Of a DNA stretch of 64,000 bases, positions 41,502 through 52,293 are shown piece after piece. The notes under the pieces were generated by a model. It was given only the letters and a program-made list of their open reading frames with translations, was not told the DNA's origin and did no database searches. This stretch comes from an uncultured Pelagibacteraceae bacterium (GTDB lineage Bacteria > Pseudomonadota > Alphaproteobacteria > Pelagibacterales > Pelagibacteraceae): contig CACHCL010000004.1 in assembly GCA_902578315.1 (NCBI GenBank), forward strand, positions 1 through 64,000. Reading direction: 5' to 3'. The translations under genes were made by a program, and so were the position numbers. The stretch's first letter is position 1. The number at the start of each line of letters is the position of its first letter.

Positions 41502-43900
41502 TTATTACACTTGCATGGTTAAAAGAGCATTTAAAGACTAATGCAAACGAAAACGAAATTATAAATAAACTCACAAATATCGGCTTAGAGGTTGAAAGTG
41601 TAAAAGAAAACTCTGGAGAACTAAGTGAATTCAAAATAGCTAAAATTATCAAAGCAGAGAAACATCCAAACGCAGATAAATTGAAAGTGTGCGATGTAAA
41701 CATCGGCAGAAAACAAACTTTAAAAGTTGTATGTGGAGCACCTAATGCAAGAGATGGACTTATAACAATTTATGCTCCGCCAGGGGCTATAATACCTAAA
41801 ACAAAGTTTAAATTAAAAATTGCCAAAATAAGAGGAGTCGAGTCTCGAGGCATGTTGTGTTCTGAGAGTGAGCTGAATATATCTGATGAGAGTGACGGAA
41901 TAATAGAATTAAATGCTAAGGAAAAAGACATAGGAAAAAATTATTTTAACAATAAGTCAGAAAAAGCAATCGATATTGCAATTACACCAAATAGGCCAGA
42001 CTGCTTAGGTATTAGAGGTATTGCCAGAGATCTATCTTCTACTGGAATAGGAAAATTAATATCTTCAAAAAGAAAAAAGATAAAACAAAGCTTTAAGCAT
42101 CAAGTTAAGATTTCAATAACTAAAGATAAGCAACAAGGGTGCCTCACATTTGGAAGTTGTTATATTAAAAATATAGTTAATAAAGAGAGTCCAGATTGGT
42201 TAAAAAACAAACTTCATGTTCTTGGCTTGAAACCAATCTCTGCTGTTGTCGATATAACTAATTATGTAATGTTTGATTTGAACCGTCCATTGCATGCTTA
42301 TGATGCAGATAAAATTGATAGAGAAATAATTGTAAGAGACTCAAAAGAAGGTGAAGAATTTGAAGCACTGGATAATAAGAAATATAAACTTAAAAAAGGC
42401 ATGTGTGTTATCACTGATAAGTCTAGTATTCTAGGCCTTGGTGGAATTATTGGGGGAACAAAAACTTCGACGGAATTCGAGACCAAAAATATTTTACTTG
42501 AATCTGCTTATTTTCTACCATCTTCCATTAGAAAAACTTCTAGAGAACTATCAATTAACACTGATGCAAAATATAGATTTGAAAGGGGCATCGACCCTAA
42601 CTCTGTATCAGAGGGCTTACAAGTCGCTACTGATTTGATCTTGAAGATATGTGGAGGAGAAGCTAGCAAATTTACGATTACTGGAAAAAATTCCCAAAAA
42701 AGTAAAATTATAAATTTTGATATTGATAATTTTGAAAATTTAATTGGTATACCAATATCTCTCAATGAGGCACAAAAAATTCTGATTTCATTAGGTTTCA
42801 TTTGCAAAAAAGGAAAAAAAGATCTTAAAGTAGAAATTCCTTCATGGAGACCAGATATTAATCAAGATGTAGATATAATTGAGGAGCTTATTAGAATTAA
42901 AGGTTTCAAAAATATAAAACTAATCACTCCTGAGAGAATTAGAGAAAGCGAAACTTTAAATTTTAAACAAAAACTATTTCATTTATCACAAAGATCTCTT
43001 GCGTCAAAAGGATTTCTTGAGTCAGTTACCTGGTCATTTACAGACTCAAAAATTGATAGTCAATTTTCAAAAGGTGAAAAGGAAATTGCAATTTTGAATC
43101 CTATTTCTTCGGACCTTAACGTTTTGAGAAGATCAATCTTTTCTAATCTTTCACTTTACTTAAAAAAAAACCAAGATAGAGGTTATGAAGATGTATCTTT
43201 ATTTGAAATTGGGCCAGTATTTTTTGGAAAAAATCCTGGAGAACAACAAATTGTAGTTGGCGCTTTAAAGTCAGGGAAAGTTAATAGAAAAAGCTGGATT
43301 GAAAAGGAGAGAAATGTAGATGTGTTTGATATAAAAAGCGACTTAGTCAAAACTTTAATTGAACTTGGATTATCTGAGAAAGATCTTTTTATAAGTGATA
43401 ATACAAAACAATGTTATCATCCTGGAAGATCTGGCTCTATAAATCTAAAATCAGAAAAAGGACCTCACCTCGCTTACTTTGGAGAATTACATCCTGCCAT
43501 TGTAAAAAAATTAGATTTTAAAGAACCGAATATTTATGGATTAGAAATATTTTTAAAGAACATACCTGAACCTAATAAAAAGATAAGACAATTAAAAAAA
43601 AGTTTTCAACCTTCAGATTTTCAAAAATCTCAAAGAGATTTTGCTTTTGTAATTGATAAAATTTTTAAGATAGGGCTATTAGAAAGGATTATCAAAGAAA
43701 TAGATGAGTCACTTATTCAAGAAGTAATAACTTTCGATGTTTATGAGGGAGAAAATATTCCTAAAGGTAAAAAATCAGTTGCAATTAATGTTACTTTACA
43801 GTCACCAAGTCAAACCTTGAGTGAAAAAGATATCGATCAGATTAGTAAAAAAATTATTGATGTAGTAAAAGAGAAAACAGGCGCTACAATTAGGTCTTAA
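41498..43900 (+). CDS. pheT: Phenylalanyl-tRNA synthetase beta subunit
   Basis: The 800-residue partner of PheS. Domains in order are an N-terminal tRNA-binding OB fold ([20 protein letters not shown]), the B3/B4 editing region that clears Tyr-tRNA(Phe) (around 200-400, with [21 protein letters not shown]), the B5 domain, the inactive core-like domain, and the C-terminal FDX-ACB anticodon-binding domain ([19 protein letters not shown]). The length is typical. It abuts lepA with a one-base overlap. Confidence 0.98.
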   Translation: MIITLAWLKEHLKTNANENEIINKLTNIGLEVESVKENSGELSEFKIAKIIKAEKHPNADKLKVCDVNIGRKQTLKVVCGAPNARDGLITIYAPPGAIIPKTKFKLKIAKIRGVESRGMLCSESELNISDESDGIIELNAKEKDIGKNYFNNKSEKAIDIAITPNRPDCLGIRGIARDLSSTGIGKLISSKRKKIKQSFKHQVKISITKDKQQGCLTFGSCYIKNIVNKESPDWLKNKLHVLGLKPISAVVDITNYVMFDLNRPLHAYDADKIDREIIVRDSKEGEEFEALDNKKYKLKKGMCVITDKSSILGLGGIIGGTKTSTEFETKNILLESAYFLPSSIRKTSRELSINTDAKYRFERGIDPNSVSEGLQVATDLILKICGGEASKFTITGKNSQKSKIINFDIDNFENLIGIPISLNEAQKILISLGFICKKGKKDLKVEIPSWRPDINQDVDIIEELIRIKGFKNIKLITPERIRESETLNFKQKLFHLSQRSLASKGFLESVTWSFTDSKIDSQFSKGEKEIAILNPISSDLNVLRRSIFSNLSLYLKKNQDRGYEDVSLFEIGPVFFGKNPGEQQIVVGALKSGKVNRKSWIEKERNVDVFDIKSDLVKTLIELGLSEKDLFISDNTKQCYHPGRSGSINLKSEKGPHLAYFGELHPAIVKKLDFKEPNIYGLEIFLKNIPEPNKKIRQLKKSFQPSDFQKSQRDFAFVIDKIFKIGLLERIIKEIDESLIQEVITFDVYEGENIPKGKKSVAINVTLQSPSQTLSEKDIDQISKKIIDVVKEKTGATIRS

Positions 43901-45708
43901 TGTCAGATATTAAAAGAATACGTAATTTTTCTATAATTGCGCATATTGATCATGGTAAGTCCACTATCGCTGATAGGATTATTCATAAATGCGGTGGCTT
44001 AACAGATCGTGAAATGAAACAACAAGTCCTAGACTCTATGGATATAGAAAGAGAACGGGGAATAACAATTAAAGCTCAAACGGTAAAATTAAATTACAAA
44101 GCAAAAGATGGTCAAAATTATAAATTAAACATTATTGATACCCCAGGACACGTAGACTTCGGTTATGAAGTGAGTAGATCTTTATCCGCTTGTGAAGGTT
44201 CATTATTAATTGTAGATAGCACTCAGGGTGTTGAGGCTCAAACTTTAGCAAATGTATATCAGGCATTAGAAATTAATCATGAGGTAATACCTGTCTTAAA
44301 TAAGATAGATTTACCAGCATCAGATGTAGAAAAAACAAAAAAAGAAATCGAAGACGTAGTTGGTATCGAGACAACTAATGCAATTCCTTGTTCAGGTAAA
44401 ACTGGTGAGGGTATAGACGATATTTTAGAAGCCATCATAAGCAAGTTACCTGCTCCAAAAGGCATAGCAAACGAAAAACTAAAATGTTTGTTGGTAGATA
44501 GTTGGTACGATAGCTATTTAGGTGTGGTTATTCTAGTTCGTGTAATCAATGGTAAATTAAAAAAAGATATGAAGATTAAGTTGATGTCAAATGATCAAGA
44601 ACACTTAATTGAAAAAGTAGGAGTTTTTACACCTAAACCAACTGATATTGAAGAGTTAAACTCAGGTGAAATTGGCTTTATAATTACTGGAATTAAATCT
44701 CTATCTGAGACAAAGGTTGGTGACACAATATGTGATGCAAATGACTCAATCAGTGAACCTTTACCAGGATTTAAACCAAGTAAACCAGTAGTGTTTTGTG
44801 GTTTGTTTCCAGTAGATAGTTCAGAGTACCAAAAATTAAAAGACGGTTTAGCTAAGCTTAGATTAAATGATGCAAGTTTTTCTTATGAGCCAGAATCCTC
44901 AAGCGCCTTGGGCCTTGGATTTAGATGTGGGTTCCTCGGACTGTTACATCTTGAAATAATAACAGAAAGATTAGAGAGAGAATTTGACGTAAATCTTATT
45001 ACAACAACTCCTGGAGTAATTTATAAAGTCCATACAACCAAACAGAAAATTCTAGACCTCCAAAATCCATCAAATATGCCTGATCCATCACAAATAGAAA
45101 AAATTGAGGAGCCTTGGATAAAATCGACAATTATAACTCCTGATGAGTACTTGGGTTCAATTTTTAAGATTTGCCAAGACAAAAGAGGAATTCAAACTAA
45201 TTTATCTTACTCTGGAAATAGAGCAGTATTATCTTATGATTTGCCACTCAACGAGGTGGTTTTTGATTTTAATGATAGATTGAAATCAGTATCAAGTGGT
45301 TATGCAAGTTTTGATTATGAAATTTCTAATTACAGAGAAGGCGATCTTGTTAAATTAGGAATTTTAGTTAATTCAGAGCCTGTCGATGCTTTGGCAATGA
45401 TAATTCATAAAGATTTCGCCCAAAAAACTGGAAGACAGGTCTGTGAAAAATTAAAAGATCTCATTCCAAGACACAACTTTATGATTCCAGTACAAGCTGC
45501 TATCGGTGGGAAAATTGTAGCTCGAGAGTCAATAAAAGGTTTTAAAAAGGACGTTTTAACAAAAATTCATGGCGGAGGAGCCACTGATCGAAAAAGAAAA
45601 CTCTTAGAAAAACAAAAAAAAGGGAAAGCTAGATCCAAACAATTCGGTAAAGTCGAAATACCTCAAGAAGCCTTTATAGGCGTATTAAAAATAAATAAAG
45701 AAACATAA
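43900..45708 (+). CDS. lepA: Elongation factor 4 (LepA), ribosomal back-translocating GTPase
   Basis: A translational GTPase of 602 residues. The G1 loop is [10 protein letters not shown]3 is DTPGHVDF, G4 is NKID, and the domain order matches EF-4, including the C-terminal extension after domain V ([21 protein letters not shown]). It likely aids ribosome assembly or recovers stalled ribosomes. The start overlaps pheT, and its own stop overlaps the next glycosyltransferase gene by one base. Confidence 0.98.
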   Translation: MSDIKRIRNFSIIAHIDHGKSTIADRIIHKCGGLTDREMKQQVLDSMDIERERGITIKAQTVKLNYKAKDGQNYKLNIIDTPGHVDFGYEVSRSLSACEGSLLIVDSTQGVEAQTLANVYQALEINHEVIPVLNKIDLPASDVEKTKKEIEDVVGIETTNAIPCSGKTGEGIDDILEAIISKLPAPKGIANEKLKCLLVDSWYDSYLGVVILVRVINGKLKKDMKIKLMSNDQEHLIEKVGVFTPKPTDIEELNSGEIGFIITGIKSLSETKVGDTICDANDSISEPLPGFKPSKPVVFCGLFPVDSSEYQKLKDGLAKLRLNDASFSYEPESSSALGLGFRCGFLGLLHLEIITERLEREFDVNLITTTPGVIYKVHTTKQKILDLQNPSNMPDPSQIEKIEEPWIKSTIITPDEYLGSIFKICQDKRGIQTNLSYSGNRAVLSYDLPLNEVVFDFNDRLKSVSSGYASFDYEISNYREGDLVKLGILVNSEPVDALAMIIHKDFAQKTGRQVCEKLKDLIPRHNFMIPVQAAIGGKIVARESIKGFKKDVLTKIHGGGATDRKRKLLEKQKKGKARSKQFGKVEIPQEAFIGVLKINKET

Positions 45709-46727
45709 TGAAAAAAAAATTATTTATATTTTCTAATGAAAGTATATTTTCTCAAGGTGACAAATTTTTTTGTGACAATATTGATTTGAAGTCAACTCCC
45801 GAGGGGCTTAATAAAAAATTTGAAGTTAATTTACTAGGCAGGAAATCAAAAAAAATTAGAGCACACGAAATAAAAATAAAAAAAATCAAAATTTTCTCAA
45901 ATATTTTTTCTTATTTTTCAGAAGTATACAGATCTACTAAAATTAAAGATGTAAAGTACTTAATAATATCAATATCACCTTATACCTTTTTTACTTGCTT
46001 AATTCTAAGATTATTTGGAAAAAAACCAATTGTATACCTTAGAAGTGATGGATATGGAGAGTATCAAGCAATCTTCGGAAATACAGGTAAATTAATTTAT
46101 CATCTCATGTTTAATTTTATTTCACTGATTTCAACTTTTATAAGTTGTAAAAAATATATATTAAAAGGAAAAACCGGAAGTATAGTAAATCCCTCTCAAC
46201 TAGACTCTATTTGGTTTAAGAAAGCTAAAAATTTAGAAATTAAAAATTTTAAACTACTGTATGTTGGTAGAATAAGATTAGAAAAAGGTATTTTTTCTTT
46301 AATTAATTTAATAAAGAACAGAAAAAATATTTCTCTTACTATAGTTGGAGCTGAAAGACAAACTTCATATAAAATAAATCAAAGCAATGTTAAAATAAAA
46401 TTTACTGAGAGTAACAAACTTAAACTGATTAAATATTATGATGAACATAATATATTTGTTTTACCGTCATACACCGAAGGACATCCAATGGCTTTACTTG
46501 AAGCTCTAGCTAGACGAAGGCCTGTAATTATTTTTGATGAAATAAACCATGTAGCAGGAAATAAAAAAGGAATTTTCATAGCAAAAAGAAATTTTCTAGA
46601 TTTTTTTAGCAAACTTAATCACATTAAAAAGAATTATAAAAAAATTCAAAAAGAAATGAAAAAAAATAAGTTACCAACCAATAAAGAATTTATTGAAGAA
46701 TTCAACAAAGCTATGGATGTAACTTAA
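45708..46727 (+). CDS. GT4-like glycosyltransferase
   Basis: A 339-residue GT-B-fold glycosyltransferase. The C-terminal half has the nucleotide-sugar signature VGRIRLEKGIFSLINLIK and PSYTEGHPMALLEALARRRPVI. The N-terminal half is diverged and Lys-rich but contains a hydrophobic stretch (ISISPYTFFTCLILRLFG) that may bring it to the membrane. It starts the second glycan group, coupled to lepA by a one-base overlap, and is followed by a membrane protein and a GT2 enzyme with two- and one-base gaps. Sugar and acceptor are unknown. Confidence 0.82.
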   Translation: MKKKLFIFSNESIFSQGDKFFCDNIDLKSTPEGLNKKFEVNLLGRKSKKIRAHEIKIKKIKIFSNIFSYFSEVYRSTKIKDVKYLIISISPYTFFTCLILRLFGKKPIVYLRSDGYGEYQAIFGNTGKLIYHLMFNFISLISTFISCKKYILKGKTGSIVNPSQLDSIWFKKAKNLEIKNFKLLYVGRIRLEKGIFSLINLIKNRKNISLTIVGAERQTSYKINQSNVKIKFTESNKLKLIKYYDEHNIFVLPSYTEGHPMALLEALARRRPVIIFDEINHVAGNKKGIFIAKRNFLDFFSKLNHIKKNYKKIQKEMKKNKLPTNKEFIEEFNKAMDVT

Positions 46728-46728
46728 G

Positions 46729-48705
46729 ATGTTTTTGATTTTAATCTTTTTAACTATATTTTTTGGAAGACTTAATTCCTCATTGTTAGGGTACGAATTT
46801 TTAAATACAGACGAATTTGCAATAGGTGCGAAAGGAATAAGAATAATTAAAGATAATTTAAACTTTTATGAGTTTGATGGGGATACATCAGGGATCTTAA
46901 ATGTTTTATTTTTAATTTGGCCAGACTTTTTTGGATTTGATATTACTTATTTTTCAATTAGGTTAAGTGCAATCCTAATATTAAGTTTGATTTTACTTTA
47001 CGTTTTTAAATCTATTTCTTTATTTAACAACAATAAGAATTCCTTAATATTTTTATTACCAATATTACTATTTTTCTCTTTCACAAAAGATCCAGACTTT
47101 TTGCATTATACTAACGAGTTGGTAGCATGTTTGTTAATCACCTTTTCTATCTACCATTTTTTAAAAAATAAAAAAAAAGACTTCTTAAAAGAGAAAAATT
47201 TATTCAAAGATAGTCTTTTAATAAGTGTTCCAGCAGGAAGCGTGCTTTTTGCAAAAATGCAGTTTTATCCCTTAGCTGCTGTTTTTATAACTATCTTAAT
47301 AGTAAATGAATTCTTTAAGAAAAAAAATTTAAAAGTTTCACTTTTTTACATTTTTGGATTTATCTTTCCTTCATTTTTTATTTCAATTTACTATTTTTTT
47401 CATAACGAATTTTTAGATTTATTTTATAATGTTATTCATTATCCCTTGTCTGATTTGGTAGCAAGAAACCTTGATAGTGAAAAAATTATTGCTGATACAA
47501 ACAATTTAATTGCAATAACAAGTTCAAATAAAAAGGAGATTTTAATTAATCATCTACTTTATAATTCAGTCTTTCATTATTTTTATTTATATTTTTTAAT
47601 TTTCGTAACAACTTTATTCTTTTTTAAAAAAAAAAATATTTTGAATTTAATTAGTTTTGAACTTCTTACGATATCATTACTAATACTTTTTAGTTTAATA
47701 ATTTCTATTTCAACTGGGTCGGTCCACAGACATTATTTGATAATCACAATGCCATTACTCCCTATCTTCATAGCAATTTTTTTTAGAGATTTAAAATTAA
47801 CTAAACCTTTAATTAAAAATCAAATAAAGTTTCCAATAATCATATTTCTAACTTTTTTTTCAATTTCTCTAATGTTTGAAAATAAAAAATTTTATAGCAA
47901 CAAATTTGTTCATACTAAAGCTGATCTAAACGAATTTAAGTTTTTTAGTCCAAGTATATTTCAGCACTTTAAATTACACAGAGATTCGAAAATTATAATT
48001 TGGGGTTGGAAACCAGAATTTTATTTATTAAGTAATCTTTCTCCCGCAACAAGAGAAACTATTAATCAAAAACAAATAGATTTCAAATCTAATAGAGAAT
48101 ATTTTAGGAAAAGATTTTTAAAAGATTTTAAAAATAATGAGCCAAATTTAGTAATAGACTATGTCAAACCAAGAAGTCATATGTTCACAAATGAAAAAAA
48201 TAATATTAAAAGTTTTCCAGAATTATACAAAAATATCTTAAAAAATTATATCAAATTAAAAAATAATGATCTCAATTGTCCCGAGATTTATTTGGAAAAA
48301 AATTCTTTTAGATATTTTGATAGTAGATTAGTAAAATATTACTTTGATAAAAAAATGCCTGAGTTCAACAGGATAAATGATCTTCAAATTGATGAAGATC
48401 TTTGTGATACTTCAGTAATGTTTAATAATAAACATTCTAACAAATTAGGCCTTAAAATAAAAAATGAAAATTTAAAAGAAATTTTAGTTTTAGCATCAAA
48501 AAAAAATAGAGTTGAAATAAATTTAGATTTGAAAATTTTTTACAAAGATGGGAAAGTAGAGGGAAAAACTACAAAATTAAATAAGTATCCTTTTTGGAGC
48601 AAAATTAATCTCAATGATAATAAGAAGATATCTAAATTAGAATTTGATATAAGTAGATTAAAAAGAAGCTCATTAGGCATAGCTGAAATAATAATATTTA
48701 GATAA
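46729..48705 (+). CDS. Large membrane glycosyltransferase-like protein (GT39-like)
   Basis: A 658-residue protein with about 11-12 transmembrane helices in its first 380 residues and a long soluble C-terminal part. The N-terminal layout (a helix, then a loop with LNTDEFAIGAKGI, then helices) is that of ArnT/PMT-like (GT-C) transferases that use lipid-linked sugars, with Asp/Glu in the first outer loop. The C-terminal half (about 400-658) has no domain I recognise. The gene belongs to the lepA-distal glycan group and fits between a GT4 and a DPM1-like enzyme, which could make the lipid-linked donor. Confidence 0.68.
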   Translation: MFLILIFLTIFFGRLNSSLLGYEFLNTDEFAIGAKGIRIIKDNLNFYEFDGDTSGILNVLFLIWPDFFGFDITYFSIRLSAILILSLILLYVFKSISLFNNNKNSLIFLLPILLFFSFTKDPDFLHYTNELVACLLITFSIYHFLKNKKKDFLKEKNLFKDSLLISVPAGSVLFAKMQFYPLAAVFITILIVNEFFKKKNLKVSLFYIFGFIFPSFFISIYYFFHNEFLDLFYNVIHYPLSDLVARNLDSEKIIADTNNLIAITSSNKKEILINHLLYNSVFHYFYLYFLIFVTTLFFFKKKNILNLISFELLTISLLILFSLIISISTGSVHRHYLIITMPLLPIFIAIFFRDLKLTKPLIKNQIKFPIIIFLTFFSISLMFENKKFYSNKFVHTKADLNEFKFFSPSIFQHFKLHRDSKIIIWGWKPEFYLLSNLSPATRETINQKQIDFKSNREYFRKRFLKDFKNNEPNLVIDYVKPRSHMFTNEKNNIKSFPELYKNILKNYIKLKNNDLNCPEIYLEKNSFRYFDSRLVKYYFDKKMPEFNRINDLQIDEDLCDTSVMFNNKHSNKLGLKIKNENLKEILVLASKKNRVEINLDLKIFYKDGKVEGKTTKLNKYPFWSKINLNDNKKISKLEFDISRLKRSSLGIAEIIIFR

Positions 48706-48706
48706 A

Positions 48707-49984
48707 ATGGAAAATTTAAGTTTTTTAAGAAAAAAATGGGAAGATTATTTCCTTGAAATAATAAAAAAAAGAGTTTCGCAAGATAGCATAAACAAAGATG
48801 AGATGCTAATTATTAGCGATCAGAAAAAATTAGATCAAATTTTAAGTAGAGGACGTTTAGATAAAAAAATCAAATATGTAATAATTTCATTACCTCTCAA
48901 TAATTTTGAAAATTTAGTACACTTTTTTAAAAAAATCGATAAAGTTCTAGATGATGAAACTAAGATAATTATAAATTATTTTTCATCACTTTGGAGACCA
49001 ATTTTTTTTATATTATCAAAGTTGGGTATAACGAACTATTTTAGAAATGAGTGTTATTTTTCAAAAAATATTTTTGAAATTTTTCTTCAATCAACTAATT
49101 ATAAGATAAGTCACTATATAGACGAGCCTATTATACCTATTAAAATATTAGCCTTTTCAAAGATATTTTATATAATTTCAAATTTCTTACCTTTTCTTAA
49201 ATTTTTTAGTGTTACAAAAATCTGCTATTTACAAAAAAAAAATATTTCAATTGAGTATACAAAAAAAAAATCTTCAATAATAATTCCTTGTAAAGATGAA
49301 GAAAATAATATTAAGAAATTAGTTCAAGACTCTAAAATTTTAGAATTTCCATATGAATTGATATTTATCGACGATAAAAGTAGCGACAATACTTATAAAT
49401 TAATTGAAACTGAAATTAAAAATAATCCAGAGATAGAAATAAGATTAGTTTCTGGAGAAGGTTTGGGAAAATATAAAGCGGTAAAATTAGGTATAAGGAA
49501 AGCAACTGGTTACTATAGCATGATATTCGATGCTGACATAACAGTTGCAATGGAAGATTTAAACTTATTTTATAAAGCTATTTCTGAAGGCAGAGGAAAT
49601 TTAATTAATGGTAGCAGATTAATTTACAAGCCCTACGCTGGTGCTATGAGAAAATTGAATTATTTAGGAAATTTATTTTTTGCTTATCTAGTAACCTACA
49701 TAACAAATGTTAGAGTTACAGATACTTTGTGTGGGACTAAGTGTTTTAAAACTACTGAAATAGAAAAATTTGACGAATTTGAAAGAAAAAATAAAATATA
49801 TGATCTTTGGGGTGATTTTAATATTTTATTTGCCTCTTCTTACTTTGGTCTAAAAACGATTGACTTACCTATTAGATATAGAAAAAGAGAGGAAGGTAAA
49901 ACAAAAATGAACAAAAGATATTTCTTTTTCAAAAATATGCTTCTTACGTGTTTTAAAGCTTTTTTAAGATTCAAATGTTTTTGA
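48707..49984 (+). CDS. GT2 glycosyltransferase with partial methyltransferase-like N-terminal region
   Basis: A 425-residue protein in two parts. From about residue 187 it is a DPM1-like GT2 enzyme: [25 protein letters not shown] for nucleotide-sugar binding and the [12 protein letters not shown] metal site. It ends with the [15 protein letters not shown] stretch and a short hydrophobic tail. The first 185 residues look like the second half of a class I SAM methyltransferase ([36 protein letters not shown]), but the glycine-rich SAM-binding motif I is missing. This part may be a relic or a non-catalytic module. It closes the glycan group, seven bases before tRNA-Ser. Confidence 0.75.
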   Translation: MENLSFLRKKWEDYFLEIIKKRVSQDSINKDEMLIISDQKKLDQILSRGRLDKKIKYVIISLPLNNFENLVHFFKKIDKVLDDETKIIINYFSSLWRPIFFILSKLGITNYFRNECYFSKNIFEIFLQSTNYKISHYIDEPIIPIKILAFSKIFYIISNFLPFLKFFSVTKICYLQKKNISIEYTKKKSSIIIPCKDEENNIKKLVQDSKILEFPYELIFIDDKSSDNTYKLIETEIKNNPEIEIRLVSGEGLGKYKAVKLGIRKATGYYSMIFDADITVAMEDLNLFYKAISEGRGNLINGSRLIYKPYAGAMRKLNYLGNLFFAYLVTYITNVRVTDTLCGTKCFKTTEIEKFDEFERKNKIYDLWGDFNILFASSYFGLKTIDLPIRYRKREEGKTKMNKRYFFFKNMLLTCFKAFLRFKCF

Positions 49985-49991
49985 TCTTTTT

Positions 49992-50081
49992 GGAGAGATG
50001 GCCGAGTGGTTGAAGGCGCACGCTTGGAAAGCGTGTAAACGGGAAACCGTTTCGAGGGTTCGAATCCCTCTCTCTCCGCCA
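49992..50081 (+). tRNA. tRNA-Ser (anticodon GGA)
   Basis: A 90-base class II tRNA with a long variable arm and encoded CCA. The acceptor GGAGAGA pairs with TCTCTCC, the anticodon stem CACGC pairs with GCGTG around loop TTGGAAA (anticodon GGA, reading TCC/TCT), and the T-arm is AGGGTTCGAATCCCT. It comes right after a glycan gene, like tRNA-Arg at the other glycan group. Confidence 0.97.
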
Positions 50082-50145
50082 TCTTTTATCCACATACAAC
50101 TATAAAGAGTCTTATTAAATAAGCACGAATCATTTAGATTAGACT

Positions 50146-50185
50146 CAAGGGCAGTGGAGGGAGACTGAAGCTGCCTTTGCTTTTT
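50146..50185 (+). terminator. Candidate terminator after tRNA-Ser
   Basis: CAAGGGCAG (50146-50154) pairs with CTGCCTTTG (50171-50179) with one G-T pair, around a 16-base loop, and is followed by C and five T. It lies in the spacer of tRNA-Ser and the convergent peptidase gene. The GC-richer loop (TGGAGGGAGACTGAAG) is unusual here, so a small RNA is another option. Confidence 0.5.
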
Positions 50186-50924
50186 ATATCCTTTTAATTC
50201 CTATCACTTTTAATTTAGCAGTTTTTTCAATCCGCTTTATAGTTTGATCAATCCCCATAACAACCGTTTTCCTTAATGGGCCATAGGCATGAATAAGTTT
50301 TTTTTTAGAAATTACTAACGCTACATGACCTTTCCAATAAATAATATCGTTTTTTTTAATCTTTTTTAATTCTATATTTTTTTTGAAAAATTTAACCTGG
50401 TCTTTTGTATCTCTTGGACAAAATTTATTATTAAAATTTAAAAAAATTTGTATTAATGCTGAGCAATCTATTCCTCTAAACGATTTTCCGCCCCATTTAT
50501 ATTTTATATTTTTAAAAATAGATATTTTTCTAAAGGGATTTTTTTCTTTGTAAGTAATTGGTTTTACGTCATTTTTATTTATCCATCCATTTGAAAATTT
50601 TAAAAAATTTTTTTTAGTTTCTAATACTTTTATTTTTGAACCAAATGAAATTTCATTTATTTTAACTCTTTTATTTGAAAGCTTAAAAATTTTCGACCTT
50701 AATACGTTTACCTTATGAGTAGGTTTAGAAAATTTGGAAAATTTCCTGTTTTTGACAAAACCATAGTAACCATCTTCTTTGATCTTAATTTTCAACCAAT
50801 TTTTATCTTTTTTTGATATTGAAAATGTATCTCCGTAAATCATTTGTGTTACGATTTCAGATTTGGATGAAGGCTTTTTATAAAGATTTGTAAGTGTAAA
50901 ATTATTCGTAAAATATTTAGTCAT
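50184..50924 (-). CDS. NlpC/P60 peptidase with two SH3b domains
   Basis: A 246-residue cysteine peptidase that probably cuts peptide bonds of peptidoglycan fragments. Two bacterial SH3-like domains (about 10-65 and 68-120; YYGFV and NGWIN cores) precede the NlpC/P60 domain, with catalytic Cys154 in [10 protein letters not shown], His200 in [11 protein letters not shown] and His212 downstream. The layout is like dipeptidyl-peptidase VI (YkfC). There is no signal peptide, which fits a cytoplasmic enzyme working on imported muropeptides. It overlaps the start-proximal AmpG-like permease gene by eight bases. Confidence 0.88.
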   Translation of the reverse strand: MTKYFTNNFTLTNLYKKPSSKSEIVTQMIYGDTFSISKKDKNWLKIKIKEDGYYGFVKNRKFSKFSKPTHKVNVLRSKIFKLSNKRVKINEISFGSKIKVLETKKNFLKFSNGWINKNDVKPITYKEKNPFRKISIFKNIKYKWGGKSFRGIDCSALIQIFLNFNNKFCPRDTKDQVKFFKKNIELKKIKKNDIIYWKGHVALVISKKKLIHAYGPLRKTVVMGIDQTIKRIEKTAKLKVIGIKRI

Positions 50925-52290
50925 TCAATTTAAGTTTATCTTTAATCATATATAGAAAGATTAGTGACGGTATTACCATCAGTGCTGTAATGATAAAGAA
51001 AATACCCCAATCCCCATTTAACCAATCTACCAAAGCCCCAGAAGATGCTGCAAGTGTAGTTCTTCCTGCTGTTCCAATGGAGGCAAGAAGAGCGTATTGA
51101 GTAGCTGTATAAGTCCTATCTACAAGCATTGAAATAAAAGCAACAAATGCAACTGTTGCAAAAGCTGCAGCCATGTCATCAAATATTACTGCAATAGCAA
51201 ATAAAAATTCAGACTTTCCTGACCAAGCAAGTAAAGAAAATAATAGATTTGTGGAAGCCATAAGTATCCCAGATACGAACATTGCTTTTATAACTCCAGA
51301 ACGAATTGCGAATAATCCACCAAGAAGTGTAAATATTACAGTGGTAACCCAACCAAGACCTTTAGAATATAAAGCGATATCTGATTTGGTAAATCCTATC
51401 TCCTTATAAAAAATTACAGACATTCGTCCTAAGAAAGCCTCACCAATTTTAAAAAGAAAAACAAAGCCTAAAATTGCAATTGCAATATTAAAACCATTTT
51501 TTTTAAAAAAGCTTATTACTGGACCAATTACTGTTCCAGTCAACCATGCAACAACGCTTGTCAAAATATTTGATGAACCTAATCTATCCTCAATCATTTT
51601 ATCAGTTCGTCTTTGACTCTCTGCTCTATTTACTGGTTGAGTTTCATTTACAAATAAAAGCCCAATATTACAAAAAATAATAATAATACCTAAAACTAAA
51701 AATGTAATTTGCCAGTAATTTTCAAAACCTGATCGCTGAAAAAATTCTGCTGCATTCAATGCCACAACGCCACCTAATTTATAACCAGTCCACCATCCAA
51801 CAACCGCCATAGCTGCACCGGCTTGCATAGATTTTCCCTCATTTTCTCCAATTTGCTCAATTCTTAAAGCATCAACAGTAATGTCTTGAGTTGCTGAAGC
51901 TATTGCTATTATAAGACCGACACTAATTACCAAGGCTAAATTTGTTGTTGGATTGATTAAACTCCAAAACACCAAACTTATTAATATTATAGTTTGCATA
52001 GTAATTATCCAACCGCGTCTGTGACCTACTTTTTTGGTTAACCAAGGAATTCTAATTCTATCAATAATGGGAGCCCACAAGTAATTAAAAGCGTAAACAG
52101 CAAATATCAATCCCGCCCAACCTATAGTACTTCTGCTTAAACCATCCTCTTTCAACCAGAGACTTAAACTACTACCAATTATTACCCAAGGGAAACCGCT
52201 AATTGCTCCAAGAAGTAAAATTTTGATCATCCTATTATCAAAATAAACTTTGAAAGTTTCGGATAGTGATTGTTTTTTATAAATCTGCAT
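50917..52290 (-). CDS. AmpG-like muropeptide permease (MFS)
   Basis: A 457-residue major-facilitator transporter of about 12-14 helices. The N-terminal segment (FKVYFDNRMIKILLLGAISGF) and QDITVDALRIEQIGENE are AmpG hallmarks; AmpG imports anhydromuropeptides released by cell-wall turnover. The adjacent cytoplasmic NlpC/P60 peptidase supports a recycling role. The gene is first in a two-gene unit, three bases downstream of trkH. Confidence 0.9.
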   Translation of the reverse strand: MQIYKKQSLSETFKVYFDNRMIKILLLGAISGFPWVIIGSSLSLWLKEDGLSRSTIGWAGLIFAVYAFNYLWAPIIDRIRIPWLTKKVGHRRGWIITMQTIILISLVFWSLINPTTNLALVISVGLIIAIASATQDITVDALRIEQIGENEGKSMQAGAAMAVVGWWTGYKLGGVVALNAAEFFQRSGFENYWQITFLVLGIIIIFCNIGLLFVNETQPVNRAESQRRTDKMIEDRLGSSNILTSVVAWLTGTVIGPVISFFKKNGFNIAIAILGFVFLFKIGEAFLGRMSVIFYKEIGFTKSDIALYSKGLGWVTTVIFTLLGGLFAIRSGVIKAMFVSGILMASTNLLFSLLAWSGKSEFLFAIAVIFDDMAAAFATVAFVAFISMLVDRTYTATQYALLASIGTAGRTTLAASSGALVDWLNGDWGIFFIITALMVIPSLIFLYMIKDKLKLND

Positions 52291-52293
52291 AAT

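Noticed and set aside
50146..50185. tmRNA or other named small RNA after tRNA-Ser
   Set aside because: The hairpin and T run fit a terminator. No tRNA-like domain or tag frame is present.
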